The notes under the pieces: generated by a model | What the model saw: only the letters and a program-made list of their open reading frames with translations | Databases searched by the model: none | Told to the model about the DNA's origin: nothing | NCBI RefSeq assembly: GCF_964019385.1 | Contig: NC_088650.1 | Span: 21,958,002-22,022,001 of the forward strand | DNA from: Sycon ciliatum | Lineage: Eukaryota > Porifera > Calcarea > Leucosolenida > Sycettidae | Length of the DNA: 64,000 nt | Reading direction: 5' to 3' | Shown: positions 37,584 to 50,710 of the stretch, one piece after another | How the letters are laid out: the number at the start of each line of letters is the position of its first letter | How positions within the stretch are numbered: position 1 is the stretch's first letter | Program-made: the position numbers and the translations under genes

Positions 37584-38230
37584 TTTTCGCCTTCTTCCCT
37601 TGTTTTTTTGTGTTTGTTCTTTTTTCAAAGACTCGCCGAGCAGATAACATGTCTGTACATAACGCAGAAACCAGTGCACAATACTGTATATTTGAATTGT
37701 TTTACCGGTGAGAATTAGTCGATGATAATGCATGCAACGAGATCAGGGCCCAGTAGATAATGCTCCGAAAAAGTTTGTATAATACTAACCATATTGCTCC
37801 AAAAACTACCTTACATAAAATGCTGTATATAATGCTGCAGCAAGAGCTTTGGTTTGGGACAAAAAGGGAGAACGGCTGCACATTGTCTAACTAACATGTT
37901 ACTTGCAGGAAGGGGATGTACAAACACATACCACATAGGCAATCTGTCTCTGAAGCCGCAGCAATATCTCTTACCAGCTTCACCACCTCGACTACATGTA
38001 CATGTAAAAGACATGATCGCGTCTTCAGTGAAACAGATAGTGAGAGGTGAAAACCATTATTTCTCGTGATCATTGGGATGAAGTCTTGATCCTCAGCGTT
38101 GTTCAGCATCTCTATGAGCGATACTGACACACGCTGCTGCTGTCTGGAGGTCGTGAGGTGTTTGTCGAGCTGGAACCGGAGTGTCACTGTTACTATCTCG
38201 AGTGCTGTTTAGGCTAGAAGAGCGCTACAT

Positions 38231-38431
38231 ATCTTCAGAATGCCTTGCCAATGGTGTCACCACGATGTGTTAGTTCTAGAACATTCATCTGCCTGCATTA
38301 TCCGTCTTTATATTTCGTGTGTTTGCCTCCCCTTCTGCCCTGATGATGCCCAATGGGCGAAATATTGGCAAAGTTATTTATTTATCTATTTGATGCAGCT
38401 GAGAGCCTGTTGTCGGAATGGCGGTGTTTTC
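38231..38431 (+). mobile_element. Short retroelement insertion with hammerhead-like core
   Basis: A 201-bp insertion flanked by 13-bp direct repeats AAGAGCGCTACAT (38218-38230 and 38432-38444); unit A has one copy. A variable, longer TSD without inverted termini indicates retrotransposition. It carries the hammerhead-like core listed separately. Possibly a Penelope-like fragment or SINE. Confidence 0.6.
38340..38362 (+). ncRNA. Hammerhead-ribozyme-like core (in retroelement)
   Basis: CTGATGA (38340-38346), T, stem GCCC-AAT-GGGC (38348-38358), GAAA (38359-38362), then TATTGG. This is the invariant hammerhead core with a perfect 4-bp stem II. The rest of the ribozyme (stem I, stem III, cleavage site) was not established. 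Confidence 0.4.
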
Positions 38432-38449
38432 AAGAGCGCTACATGGTCA

Positions 38450-39875
<1,426 letters not shown>

Positions 39876-42800
39876 CGGGGGACAGAGAAGACAGAACACG
39901 AAGGAAAGCCGATGATTATAGTGTGCAAGTACATACCGTTCTAACGTTCACACGTTATCAGGGTATCTATCCTACTCCCCGGTACTGATAGTGATAGATC
40001 GTTGATAGGTACATGCACGTACATGTACATAGTAGGACGTGTCAAAGTTGCATGATGCATGTTTCTCTAGTAACTATGATTCCCATACAATCGAAATTAT
40101 TACATGCACAATACTGACACAATTACAAGCACGGCCGATCAAGGACGTGTGCAATGGGATGATTCCTGGCTGCTGCTGCTGTCCATAACAACGTACATGT
40201 AGTGCCATAAGGTCGACATGAGGTCGACATCACGACGTCAGCACTGAGGCAGGTCGTGTCTCATGATGAGACTGAGGTGTGACCACAGACTTACAATGTA
40301 TTTGCTCTGTTCAAGCGTGTGGCCCGCTCAAATTCAGTTCCCTATGGAATTGTCTCCCTCCCAAAATCACATCGGTAGCCAGCCTTCATTCTGCATACTA
40401 GTAAGTATCTCGCTCAATGTGCTGTTTACTCTACTAGTATTTCACAGCCCACGTGATCACAACCACGTGATAGGTTATATTTCTGTTAAAACTTTGACTC
40501 TTTTAATAGCTCATCGTCCTGGCAGAATTTATACACCATGGCCGTGGCATAGTTCCCCTTTTACCCTTCCGTGCTCACCTCTCACCTGTGACACTTCCGA
40601 TTGCGAAGGCGTAGCCGAGGTTTCTCAAAACAGTGATTATATTATGTGGGTTGTGAGCAACACCGACTCACACTCAATCACTGCTTTTCACAAATTCATT
40701 AAAATTAATTATAATTTTAAGGAAAAGGTGTTTCAACGTTTCGGTCATAAAATAACCATCATCAGGAATGCATTCATGAAGTGGGCAAACTGGCTAGGCC
40801 ATAGGATGGGTTTAAAAATGGACAGTGCTGTGAGGAGTGTATATTATGTACTCTCAAATTTATTAAAACACAAGACAATGTGAAGAAGAGGTGCTGCGAC
40901 TTCGGCGACACATGTACTTTTTGTACTTGGGGGATTGTGTGTCGCTCCCTACGTGGGAGCTCGCGCTTTTCCTGCCGACTTGAATTCTCACTTGACTGGC
41001 TCACGACCGTGCCATTCAGAGCACACGAGAAGTCCATCGAACCTTCCACTCGGCAAACCTGCAAGGACGCACCACTCCCTACTCAATACACAGTATTTCG
41101 GGAAATTCACCCCGCCGCCATCAGTTGAGCTTGAGTAGGCTAACGAAATTTCTGCTCCGAGAGCACTGCATTATGTAGTGTTCTCTGAGCCAAAACATCA
41201 CTAGGGATACCAACTTACAGTGACAAAACATCACTAGCCATACCAACTTACAGTGACACTCAGTTTCCAGCGCGACAAACACCTCGCGAACTCCAGGCAG
41301 CAGCGTACGTCAGTGTCGCTAAGTAGATGCTGAACAAACGTTGAGGACCGTTGGCCATTCACAACGCTGTTGCTTTCAAACCATAAAATTCGCAAGCCGG
41401 CGCTGGGAACAACAATGTGAAGCAGCGGTGACTGAGACTTCGGCGATACTTTGGGAATTATCTCCGGAATTGTGTGTTGCTCCCTACGGGCTATGTAGGA
41501 GCTCGTACCCGCCAACTTGAACTCTCGCTTCACTGACTCATGACTGCCATCCAGAGCACACGAGAAGTCCTTCGAACCTTCCACTCGACAAACCTGCAAG
41601 AAAGCACCACACCCTGCTCAATACACAGTGTTTCGGGGAGTTCATCCCTCACCAGTTTAGCTTTGTAAATTTTAACTTAAAAGTTCGTCCGTCCACGTTT
41701 CAACCGGCTACACAATTGTATTGAGAAACAGAACCAGTTTAGGAAGTTTCGCTTGTGCAAGGCCAGCACCATGCCTGTGAAGGCCGTGATAGCAGGGTGG
41801 CAGATGCAGCTCCTAACGGGGAGCTTGAGTTGTAGGCTAATGAAAAGTGTTCTCCGAGAGCACTGCAATAGTGCTCTCCGAGCCAAGACATCACTACGAA
41901 TACCAACTTACAGTGACATACCATTTCCAGCGCGGCAACTACCTCGCGAACTCCAGACAGCAGCGTGATTGAGTCTCGCTCATTGAGGTGACGCTGAGGA
42001 CCGTTGGTTATTCGCATTGTTGTTACTTCCCAACCATATAATTGAACAGTTCACATAGATATAGCAGAAATGTTGCTTGAAAATAACTCGGAAAACATCC
42101 TGTTCCACTTCTGTCTTGCAGGAATCTACATGTGAGTGTAGCCTGAATTTTCACCGTCCTCACTCACTCTCAGAAATTCACCCCGGCACTTCCCAACCAT
42201 CTACTTGTACATGCAGTCATGTAATTCGCAAGCCCGCGCTGGGGACAGCAGTGTGAAGAAGAAATTGTTGCGACTTCGGCGATACTTTAAGAGAATAATG
42301 TGTCGCTTTCTAGGTGGGAGCTTGCGCTTTTCCTGTCGACTTGAATTTGACTGGACTGACTGACTGACTCACACACAGCATGTACCATGTAATACGCCCG
42401 TCGCAAGAGAAGCACGCAAATCTGCAAATGCACTGGATGTGCACCCACAGATTTTCTCTTTATAGCAAACTGATGACGTGTGATGTAGCGGATCTGATTC
42501 TGATTGAAACAGATCAAGACAAGCGCCAGATAACTGTCTAATCCACACAACTGGCGAAGCCATGTGAATCGACCCCCCAATGCACACCTGGTGTACACCA
42601 CACGGAGTACATCGGAATACTTAGTAGGACGGCGAAGACGCTGTTACCTATGCACACTTGAGGACAACAGCAGCAGGTATTAACATTAACAGCTCACAGG
42701 GCGAAGGAAACACTGAGTTGAGAACAATGTTCCTGCCTGCACGCCACCCATACACTGGTTTGTAGAGTCTCTGAAAACGGGTTTATGGTTGCAGCCAGGA

Positions 42801-43807
42801 ACATTGCACAGTGTGCCCTTCGGCCCTAGGCACCATCTAATCAGCCCTGACCCACTATGTCACAGTATGTTGTCTGATGATTGGCCCAGTTGAACCTAGG
42901 ACTGGGAGTACCAACAGAACAAAGCTTTTCCCGCCATTGTGAACTCTTTTTGTGTCGCTGGCTTCCCTGGGCCTTGGTGGGCTGAGCAGTCAGCACCTCA
43001 CCGGCAACTCCAGTTTGTATATCACTACTCAAACTGACTGTCACATGTACGATGTACACTACGTCATTATGAAAGTACATGTAGATAGAGGGTCAGCTAA
43101 GAGAGGGGTCCGGCAAAACTGGACTTGCATCTTTGTGACCTAAGTATGGAGCAACATGTAGTCATGTACATAAGTACATGATAGTACAGGTCGTTGAATG
43201 TCTCATCCCTGTCAGTTCTGTGATAATAATAATTATCGTTAAAATTGAGTACTCGATCTGCGGACAGCATGCTGTTAAATAAAAATGTCGATTCCACGAA
43301 TCACGGTGTACGTGTAAAAGCACTGTCGACTCAGTTCTAGCAGACTAGTCGAGTCAATCACACAAATTGCTACATGTACATGTAGGTGACAGACATGTAA
43401 TAATAATAATAATTCGCGGGATTCGCGTTGGCATCGCTTGAATGTTCAGAAACACACAAACTAGCCTTCATGTAATTATTGTAATGTCACAGCGCATTTC
43501 CTTTCCTTTCTATGATAATAATAATTATACACTATTAATATTGTTACATGCACATGTACGGCCTCCCTCCTTCTATCTCAGTTCTCACTCCTGTACATTG
43601 TATTCGAGTGGGGTCCTCACCACTCTCTACCACTTTCTACCTTTCGTCACAATTCGTGCAATTGTGTTCAGTATGTGAGTTGCGTTCCAATCATCCATCA
43701 TAGGAAACAATAATAATTGTGTTTGTTTGCCCGTAGAAGAGGTTTTATCATCACTGACACACTGTCACCATGGTCACGCAGAGAGAGACTCCGCTAGGCC
43801 ATACTCA
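39876..43807. other. Non-coding sequence shared by both units
   Basis: Counterpart of 6628-11200. It contains the second copy of the hammerhead-like core, dispersed repeats at 40880-42390 and ACATGTACATGT clusters. Frames are broken relative to unit A. No gene seen. Confidence 0.6.
40739..40765 (-). ncRNA. Hammerhead-ribozyme-like core (unit B)
   Basis: Same minus-strand core as 7601-7627 in unit A: CTGATGA, 6-bp stem II with TTT loop, GAAA. It is unchanged between the two units. Confidence 0.4.
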
Positions 43808-44733
43808 TAGGCCTTGACGGATTATGCTAATATTTTCGTGAAATTATACTTTTCGCATTGCTGAAAAAATTGCAGAATTATGCTATTTTTATGCTAAAAG
43901 TTATCATAATATGCCGCATTATGCTCACATATGCTGCTAAGGGCCTGGTCAGACTGCGGCAACTTTTGGTTGCCTGACGAAAACAGAACAGCGTCCAGAA
44001 TTTGAATCGCGATCACACTACACATGTGGGGAGAATGAAAATTCAAACTTCATTTTGAGCGTCAAGTGGTAATCTCCACGAACGACGTCAAATTCCTTCA
44101 CCTTGGGATCGCCAACACCTTCAGTGCAATCCTTGCAACCATCCTTATGAGTTTTGTTGTTGTCCGTGGCCAATTAGCTCCTCGATATCGAGATGAAAAA
44201 ATCAGTGATTATCAGCGTCAATGGCGTATCAGCGTCAAATCCTGTTTGGAGCGGAAAAGCGTGGCCCGTTCTTGCTTTTTTTTTGGAGCGTCAACTCTCG
44301 CTTTTGCCGCTCTGGCGGCAAGTTACTATGGAGATTCGGATTATAATCCCAGGATTATTTCGATTTTGCCGCAGTCTGACCAGGCCCTAATGCATAATGG
44401 TTCTGTGCAAAATAACAGGTGAATTTTTTTGTAGAGGGCGTTGTACTGTAGTAGCAAAAGTTCAACGGGGTCAACGCACTGTCCGACCTAGCTACGACCA
44501 TCACTGATTGTAGTGGACTGGACATGTTATCAAGGGAGTCGTAAACCTACAACTTCCTAGTGCATCTACTTGTACTCGTACTTGTAGTACAACTGTATGG
44601 AATTATTTGATGCGAACAGGCGGATTATTACAATTTTATGCGATTCGTATGCAATTTGCCTCGAATTATGCGATTATTCGATTTTGGTAGGAATTATGCG
44701 AAATATTATGCTAGCATAATCCGTCAAGGCCTA
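43808..44733. mobile_element. hAT-type MITE, TAGGCC family, with nested MITE
   Basis: Ends TAGGCCTTGACGGATTATG / CATAATCCGTCAAGGCCTA. Direct repeats ACTCCGCT (43788-43795 and 44747-44754) flank the insertion with a few extra bases on each side; unit A shows one ACTCCGCT. After removing 43940-44388 it is about 477 bp and is the inverted near-twin of 13486-13964. Confidence 0.8.
43940..44388. mobile_element. MITE with AGGGCCTGGTCAGACTGCGG ends
   Basis: Left AGGGCCTGGTCAGACTGCGG; the right end read inward is AGGGCCTGGTCAGACTGCGG, a perfect match. It interrupts the TAGGCC MITE; the twin in unit A (GCAGCATATGTG.. side) gives the empty site GCTGCTAATGCAT. 449 bp, probable TA target. Confidence 0.85.
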
Positions 44734-45392
44734 GACTCGAGTACTCCGCTCCGGGTCGGTGCGAGAGTTCAGCGGGCTGCACTCAGTTCTTGACTTGAAT
44801 CTCTTGTTTGAGTGCAGTGTACATAACTCTCTGCTTGGAAGTACAGTACATGATTGTAGTTAGAACGAGCATGCAATGAGTAGACCGATTATGATCCTTT
44901 GTCCTGATGACTGTAGTTGGTTCCCCCGTAACCTGTAACGTGACGGCATGCGGCATAGCGTTGCATTCCCACTCACTCAGCTCGTGGGTAGGATGTACGA
45001 GTCGTACAGTCATGTACACTGACAGTTTGTTGTAGTCAAAAGCACACACGCCTGTCTATGAAGTATGATACGGTCGGCCGGACTCTCTGACTGGCAATTA
45101 TGGTCATGGAAGAAGTGCATCGTCGATACACGACGTCGACCGAGCGCGCGGACGTGGGTTGACTACACTCTGTACTAAGTACCGGTAGTACTAGTACTCA
45201 GTAGTACCGGTAGTCGAAGTGTCTGCGAGTCTGCGTGTATACCTGTACCTGGTGTACAGAATCAGATCAGTGAATTATACTGAATAGCCTTTACTAGAAT
45301 AGTAGTACAATAGTAGGTAGATCTACACACAACACGGCTCCGGGTAGCTGCAGCTCCTCCCCGACCCTGGTAGTGGTACTGAGTCTGTACTG

Positions 45393-45496
<104 letters not shown>

Positions 45497-45545
45497 TACT
45501 AGTACTACATAGTCAGTAGCATGATGATTGTATACAATCGTGCAC

Positions 45546-45748
45546 TAGGCCTTGGCGGATAATGCCGGCAGAAAAATTGGCAGAATTCGGTACTTTTTCT
45601 GGTAAGTTTCATGCATGTTTGGTATGTGGATAAAGAAATGGAGCAGAATTCGAGGAATTGCCCGCCATAAGGTTTGTATGGTTCTGCCAATTTCGGTGCA
45701 AAAAAAGCAGAATCTGCCACCTTTTCGAGCATTATCCGCCAAGGCCTA
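45546..45748. mobile_element. hAT-type MITE, short TAGGCC family member
   Basis: TAGGCCTTGGCGGATAATG..CATTATCCGCCAAGGCCTA, 203 bp, with a perfect 8-bp TSD TCGTGCAC (45538-45545 and 45749-45756). Unit A retains the single site (AATCATGCACCCATATC). Confidence 0.92.
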
Positions 45749-46839
45749 TCGTGCACACATATCAGTACAGTACACTAGCTAGCGTGAAAAGGTTCTCAAA
45801 AACCCTTTGACTACACAACATATACATGTACATTGTACACGTAGTACACGTACATGTATATTCCATTGGCAAACAAAGGTTGTTATTCTTATTTTATTAT
45901 TGAGGTTCAACAGGATCATTTCACTAATATTTAAAAATATTAGTGAAATGATCGTGTTGAACGGTAACTAATTACATGAACCTCAATTATACATGTACAT
46001 GTACATGTACTGATGATGTAGAACTTACTAGAAGAAATAATAGAATACAAAAATTGCAGCTCTAATATAATAAACATACATGAACCAAAAGCCATGAAGA
46101 TGACGATTTTATAATTATTTTAAATTATTTACCGATCAATCAGATCGGTCCAATGCCTTCGCAAAAAGAGCGTATTTTTGGGTAAAGTAGTTACAATCGC
46201 ACACGAACTGGTACAATCATGGTACCGGCGGGTAGGTTCACACGGAGATCTCGCACTTGCAGTCGTACATGTACAGTCATATAAACTCTACGTGTGTACT
46301 AGTAGCACTCAAGGGTCTATGACTCCCTGGTACATACTAGTATACCTGGCACGGCCGCCGCCCGCGGGTTATAAGTAACTGCGGGTACGAGCGTTGTGCG
46401 CAACATTATTTTGTGTGTGGGACCCGTGAAAATCACACCATGCACTTGTACTATTATTTTACTCACGTAACTCGTGTCAGTCAGAGTCACCACAAAGCCC
46501 GCGCCGACCAAGTGCATGCATGCAGTGGGATCCCCATGGCCCAGCAAGCTGCGAGAACAGCCTGTACTGGCTGTAGTGTAGATCTACTGGCTGTAGAATC
46601 TACACACTACAAACGACTACGTAAGTCGTTACGTGGCCACTAGTCACTAGTATTACTATTAGATCTACTATCGCTAGTGTTGGCTAGACTATGGGTAGTA
46701 GATCTACTGGCAACGCATACCAGAGGCTGGGGCAGGAGTACTGGAGAGTGGTGATGACTGACATGATGCTGAGCACTTGACTCAGCTAGTAGATCTACTA
46801 CTAGTACTAGATTCGTCGTAGAGAGTGGATCGAGTCGAG

Positions 46840-46852
46840 GCACCACGGCTGT
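46840..46852. repeat. TSD and left terminus of RAG1-like transposon
   Basis: GCAC followed by CACGGCTGT. The first bases CAC match the CAC start typical of RAG signal heptamers and Transib/ProtoRAG ends. Confidence 0.85.
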
Positions 46853-46930
46853 TTTTTTGCGCGATTTTGGCCCATTTAATATGGCGGCCGAGAACGCGTA
46901 AAAATTCATGATTTTCGTCCAGGAATTGCT

Positions 46931-47299
46931 TTAGACAGCTAAGTATTCCACAGACTTCGCCACTTTTCGTCTCCAATCAGCTTGGTTTGCCCTGAGTTTT
47001 CGATTTTTCGGCTTTGCCTTTCCCTCAGCTCCGCGTACATGCCGCGCGACCGCTGCTTCGATTTGTTTCCTTGTCTCTGGAGGACGTTTGTTTTCCTCTC
47101 CTGGGACGTTCGTCGTGCAGAATTTGAGCCAACGTTTGTGCCCCAAATAGTATCCCCAGATTTGAGTATCGTTTAGATAATTTGGAATCGGGTAGGTAAG
47201 TGTCCGTTCTGGTGCTGTAGAAAATTTCGTTCCGTGACGTGCATCAATTCCGTGTGACTTGCGTTTGCAATATTCCCACACTTTTGGTATTTCCCACAC
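46931..47299 (-). CDS. Possible small divergent ORF inside the transposon
   Basis: A 122-codon minus-strand open frame between the left end and the transposase start. It has no ATG (first usable codon is GTG, preceded at once by a stop), so it would need splicing or be chance. The peptide is basic with repeated Trp/Lys (IWGYYLGHKRW, KRPPETRKQ, KPKNRKLRANQADWRRK). No domain recognised. Sharing about 60 bp with the transposase start, it would be divergently transcribed. Confidence 0.2.
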   Translation of the reverse strand: MWEIPKVWEYCKRKSHGIDARHGTKFSTAPERTLTYPIPNYLNDTQIWGYYLGHKRWLKFCTTNVPGEENKRPPETRKQIEAAVARHVRGAEGKAKPKNRKLRANQADWRRKVAKSVEYLAV

Positions 47300-47359
47300 T
47301 TACTGGATCGTAACTGCAATTGTGTTACTCTCCAGTTGTTGTGAGGACGTAGAGTGATC

Positions 47360-50300
47360 ATGGATGAGCATAAATCGCTGCTGCAAGAAGTCTGCCGAGT
47401 CGGTGGCAGAAAGTTTTCCTGTTTCAAGCAGTCTACTAGATATAGTGTGGAAAAATATAGTGATCTGCTGAAATCTGTACATGGCATTGATATCTCGAAA
47501 GATTGCCCAGACATCCACCCACCATACATCTGTATTCTGTGCGAGCGAGCCCTAAAGAGAGCCAGTAGAAAGGCAGACCATTGTGGAGGTGGCTGTGGAC
47601 CTGTCACCAAATGGGAGCCACACCATCGCACAAACTGCTCTGTGTGTGCAAGCCAGAAAAAAAGGGGCGCAAGCGCGCACCATGCAAAACCAAAAACAGC
47701 ATTGCGAGGTGCCGCACTCCTGACAGCACCCAGCCACCAGAGTGATGATGGATCACCTGCACACGCAGCCGGCAGCAGTGTAAGTGGTCTAGATATCAGT
47801 GCAGAATGCATACAATCAAGAGCAGCGCGACAACATCGTGCAATATTGCCGCTTGACAGGGACAGATTTTTGGACAGAAATGCGGTGCAAATTTGCATCA
47901 TTTGTAAGAATGCCGCAGACGGTATCCTGGAAACAGCATGCTGCAATGAGCTGAGTTGTGCAGAGTGCATAAGCGAATGGCTCAGCACGAATAACACATG
48001 CAAGTCTTGTAGCGCTGACATGGCTGCATCATCGATGCGCACGCCCAGCATTAGTCTAGTCAGGGTTGTCAGCAGCCAGTCCATACACTGCGACTTCCAC
48101 GAGCCATCGCTACGTGGATGTCCTGAAGTCGTGCCGCTGCATGACTTGCAACGTCATGTCAACATGTGCCCGTTCAATCCCGCAGAGACGCCATCATGTA
48201 GCACAGCACGTAGCCCGCCGCCGAGTACGACACCTATCCGCTCAGTGCGCCCATCGTCAACAGTGGCTGAGGTTCTAAGTGCTTCTCCGTCGAAGTTGAA
48301 GGGCAATGTGGCAACCAACCTCACTGCACGCCTGGTCACGGCTAGGGCAGAGGGTGGCAGGCTGGAGGTGAAAACTGGCGAGGGAGGCAGGGGCAAACCG
48401 CAAGTTTACCAGCTTACACCAGAGTGCAGTATACCGTCAACCGATGCGTCTGCCTCAACACTCAAACGCCGCGCTGCTGAGCTGACCCGAATTGCTGAGT
48501 CCGTTTGTGGTGGATCGGATGGAGCTCGAGTGCAAATGATTGCTGGGCTGAAGCGGCTCTCATCAGCTGCACAGCAGGAGCTCTTGCAGGAAGCTGGCTT
48601 GAAGTGTAGTTCACCTTCGCCTGGCACCGCGCTGGCCATCAAGGCAGACCTCCGACTGCCATGGAGCCAATTGAGGAAGCTGCGGCAGTGGCTCAAGGTC
48701 TTCGGAGTAAAGTTGGAGTCTGAGCGTTCTATACGAGAGTTCATCGCGAAGACGCTGCCCAGCTACACCGCTACAGAGCTGCCGATGTCGAAGCGGAATG
48801 GCGATGTCTCCATGGCTGCCACTGTATTTTTTCCGGACCTTGTCGCTGTTGTCATGCATTTCCTCGACATCCTCAATGAGAGTGACAGCTTGACATGGCA
48901 TTCAGGCACGATTCCACAGTCCGAAGTATGGCTCAAGATTGGCGGTGATCACGGAGGAGGCAACTTTAAGTTAAGTTTGCAGATCGCCAACGTACTAGCA
49001 CCGAACGCAACGCACAACACCATTCCACTGTGCATATTCGAGGAGAAAGACACTCCGGCCAATTTGAAGACTGCTCTTGGACAGTATGCTCCACAGATTG
49101 AGCATTTGCAAAGCACGGTATGGAACGGCAGGCAGCTGAGAGTGTACATGTTCGGCGACTACGAATTTCAGACTATGAACTACGGGCTGTCAGGTTCTGG
49201 CGGACTGCGTCCATGCTTGCACTGTTTGTGTCCGAAGAAGGAGATGGCCAATCCAAATGATGATAGAACAGATGCGCATAGACAGGCACGCACACTGACT
49301 ACATTGGCTGATGATTATGGCAGATTTTCTGAAGCTGGCTCGCAGATATCACAGGCAAAGCACTATAACAATGTCATTCGTCCGTGCATATTGCCAGTGC
49401 CCGTTGAAAATGCAATCATCCCGGTGCTGCATCTCGACTTGGGCATCTACACATGGATGTTTGAAGCCCTTCTGAAGGACCTGCAGGAACTGGACTCGAA
49501 GCTTGCTTCGAAATGCAATGCTGACACCAACGATGCTGGTACGTTCACCAAGTTGTGTGCCCTCCACGAGAAACTCCGCTGCGCACAGTTGCAACTTGAC
49601 CAAGCCGTCAACGAACAGCAAATGGTCCAACAACAGATGCAATTTGTAGCTCTCCACATCCAGAACCAAGCGGAACAGGCGTTACTGGCATTGGTGACTA
49701 CTCTACAGCAAACATGTCAGGCAGCAGTTACGAAGACCCAGCAACACACTTCGACTGTCGACGCCTTGAAGGACGAAATTGCCAAGCTATGCCGCAGTAA
49801 GGACTTCAGTGGCCCATGCGTAGCCTCTGTGGAGCCTGTTCTCCAACACCACAAGATTGAACGTCAAGTGTACCACGGTGGTGCTTTCATCGGCAATCAC
49901 GTCCACCAAGCCTTGAAGCCCACCGTGGCCGCTGCCATCAGCCATGCTCACGTACCAGTCATCACGTCCAGGTGTCCAGTCCTGGCGGAGGAGGCCCAAA
50001 CAATAGCATCTTTACACGAGAATCTGATGAACAGCTACGCTTCTTGTCGAGCTATCTTCAGTCACAGCCAGGCAGTTTCAGCAGACGAGATGGATAAGCT
50101 AGAGTCTGAAGTTCGGCGCTTCTTGAGTATGTGCAGACGACACGTTGTGGCACGGCGACTTGGAAACATCACGCCGAAACTTCACCTGTTAGAGAATCAT
50201 ACGGTGCCGCTCATCAGGAAACTTGGCGTTGGTCTGGGCCTGCTCGCGGAGCAAGGGGCAGAGAGCTTGCACGCCAGTCTCAACACCCTCAACGCCATCT

Positions 50301-50440
50301 ATAAAAACATACCAGGAGACCTCGCCAGGCTGAAAGTTGTCGCCGAGCAGCATCTGCTAACAACCACCAAAGAAGCCAGTACGCTGGCTCCTCGTCCACA
50401 GAAGAGGAAAGCCGAGGACCAAGGTCCAGTCTCCTCGTAA
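47360..50440 (+). CDS. RAG1-like transposase, 1026 aa
   Basis: The ATG at 47360 has A at -3 and G at +4; a GTG two codons earlier is not a likely start. Seen in order: residues 11-16 CRVGG and 53-96 IHP..CILC..WEPHHRTNCSVC, matching the RAG1 N-terminal region (CRVCG, IHP, C..C, EWHPH, CDIC); RING-like finger 179-217; C2HC finger C244/C254/H266/C270; GGRGKP (342-347), matching the RAG1 nonamer-binding GGRPR; LAIK..LPSY (425-469), matching the RAG1 pre-catalytic region; then the DDE core: D530 (KIGGDHGGG), D600 (FGD), C619/C622, H942/H947, E968. Residues 705-810 are helical and Gln-rich. It would cut and paste the element in the nucleus. RAG1 itself makes V(D)J breaks with RAG2. No introns, no stops. 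Confidence 0.9.
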   Translation: MDEHKSLLQEVCRVGGRKFSCFKQSTRYSVEKYSDLLKSVHGIDISKDCPDIHPPYICILCERALKRASRKADHCGGGCGPVTKWEPHHRTNCSVCASQKKRGASAHHAKPKTALRGAALLTAPSHQSDDGSPAHAAGSSVSGLDISAECIQSRAARQHRAILPLDRDRFLDRNAVQICIICKNAADGILETACCNELSCAECISEWLSTNNTCKSCSADMAASSMRTPSISLVRVVSSQSIHCDFHEPSLRGCPEVVPLHDLQRHVNMCPFNPAETPSCSTARSPPPSTTPIRSVRPSSTVAEVLSASPSKLKGNVATNLTARLVTARAEGGRLEVKTGEGGRGKPQVYQLTPECSIPSTDASASTLKRRAAELTRIAESVCGGSDGARVQMIAGLKRLSSAAQQELLQEAGLKCSSPSPGTALAIKADLRLPWSQLRKLRQWLKVFGVKLESERSIREFIAKTLPSYTATELPMSKRNGDVSMAATVFFPDLVAVVMHFLDILNESDSLTWHSGTIPQSEVWLKIGGDHGGGNFKLSLQIANVLAPNATHNTIPLCIFEEKDTPANLKTALGQYAPQIEHLQSTVWNGRQLRVYMFGDYEFQTMNYGLSGSGGLRPCLHCLCPKKEMANPNDDRTDAHRQARTLTTLADDYGRFSEAGSQISQAKHYNNVIRPCILPVPVENAIIPVLHLDLGIYTWMFEALLKDLQELDSKLASKCNADTNDAGTFTKLCALHEKLRCAQLQLDQAVNEQQMVQQQMQFVALHIQNQAEQALLALVTTLQQTCQAAVTKTQQHTSTVDALKDEIAKLCRSKDFSGPCVASVEPVLQHHKIERQVYHGGAFIGNHVHQALKPTVAAAISHAHVPVITSRCPVLAEEAQTIASLHENLMNSYASCRAIFSHSQAVSADEMDKLESEVRRFLSMCRRHVVARRLGNITPKLHLLENHTVPLIRKLGVGLGLLAEQGAESLHASLNTLNAIYKNIPGDLARLKVVAEQHLLTTTKEASTLAPRPQKRKAEDQGPVSS

Positions 50441-50710
50441 ACAGGTAAGAAGACAGCGTGGTGACAGCAATGTCTGTCTTCGTGTTTTGTATTTCCAACG
50501 CTCCAAAGAAAAACATTTGGAGCACCAGATCATGCTCCTCTTTCAAATTTTCAAACGATCTTCAACTGTTTGCGTTTTTTGTGTCGAATCATACTGAAAA
50601 CCAACTTGGTTTTGTTACTATTCACAAGAATTTACCGATTCGCATCGAGTTTCCAAAACTTCTCTAAAACCCGGTGGAACGACGCCATATTGTAATCTGG
50701 TCAGCCGCGG

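Noticed and set aside
47173..48084. 303-codon minus-strand frame as a second gene in the transposon
   Set aside because: It lies opposite the RAG1-like ORF, whose domain matches are clear; the antisense peptide shows no domain.
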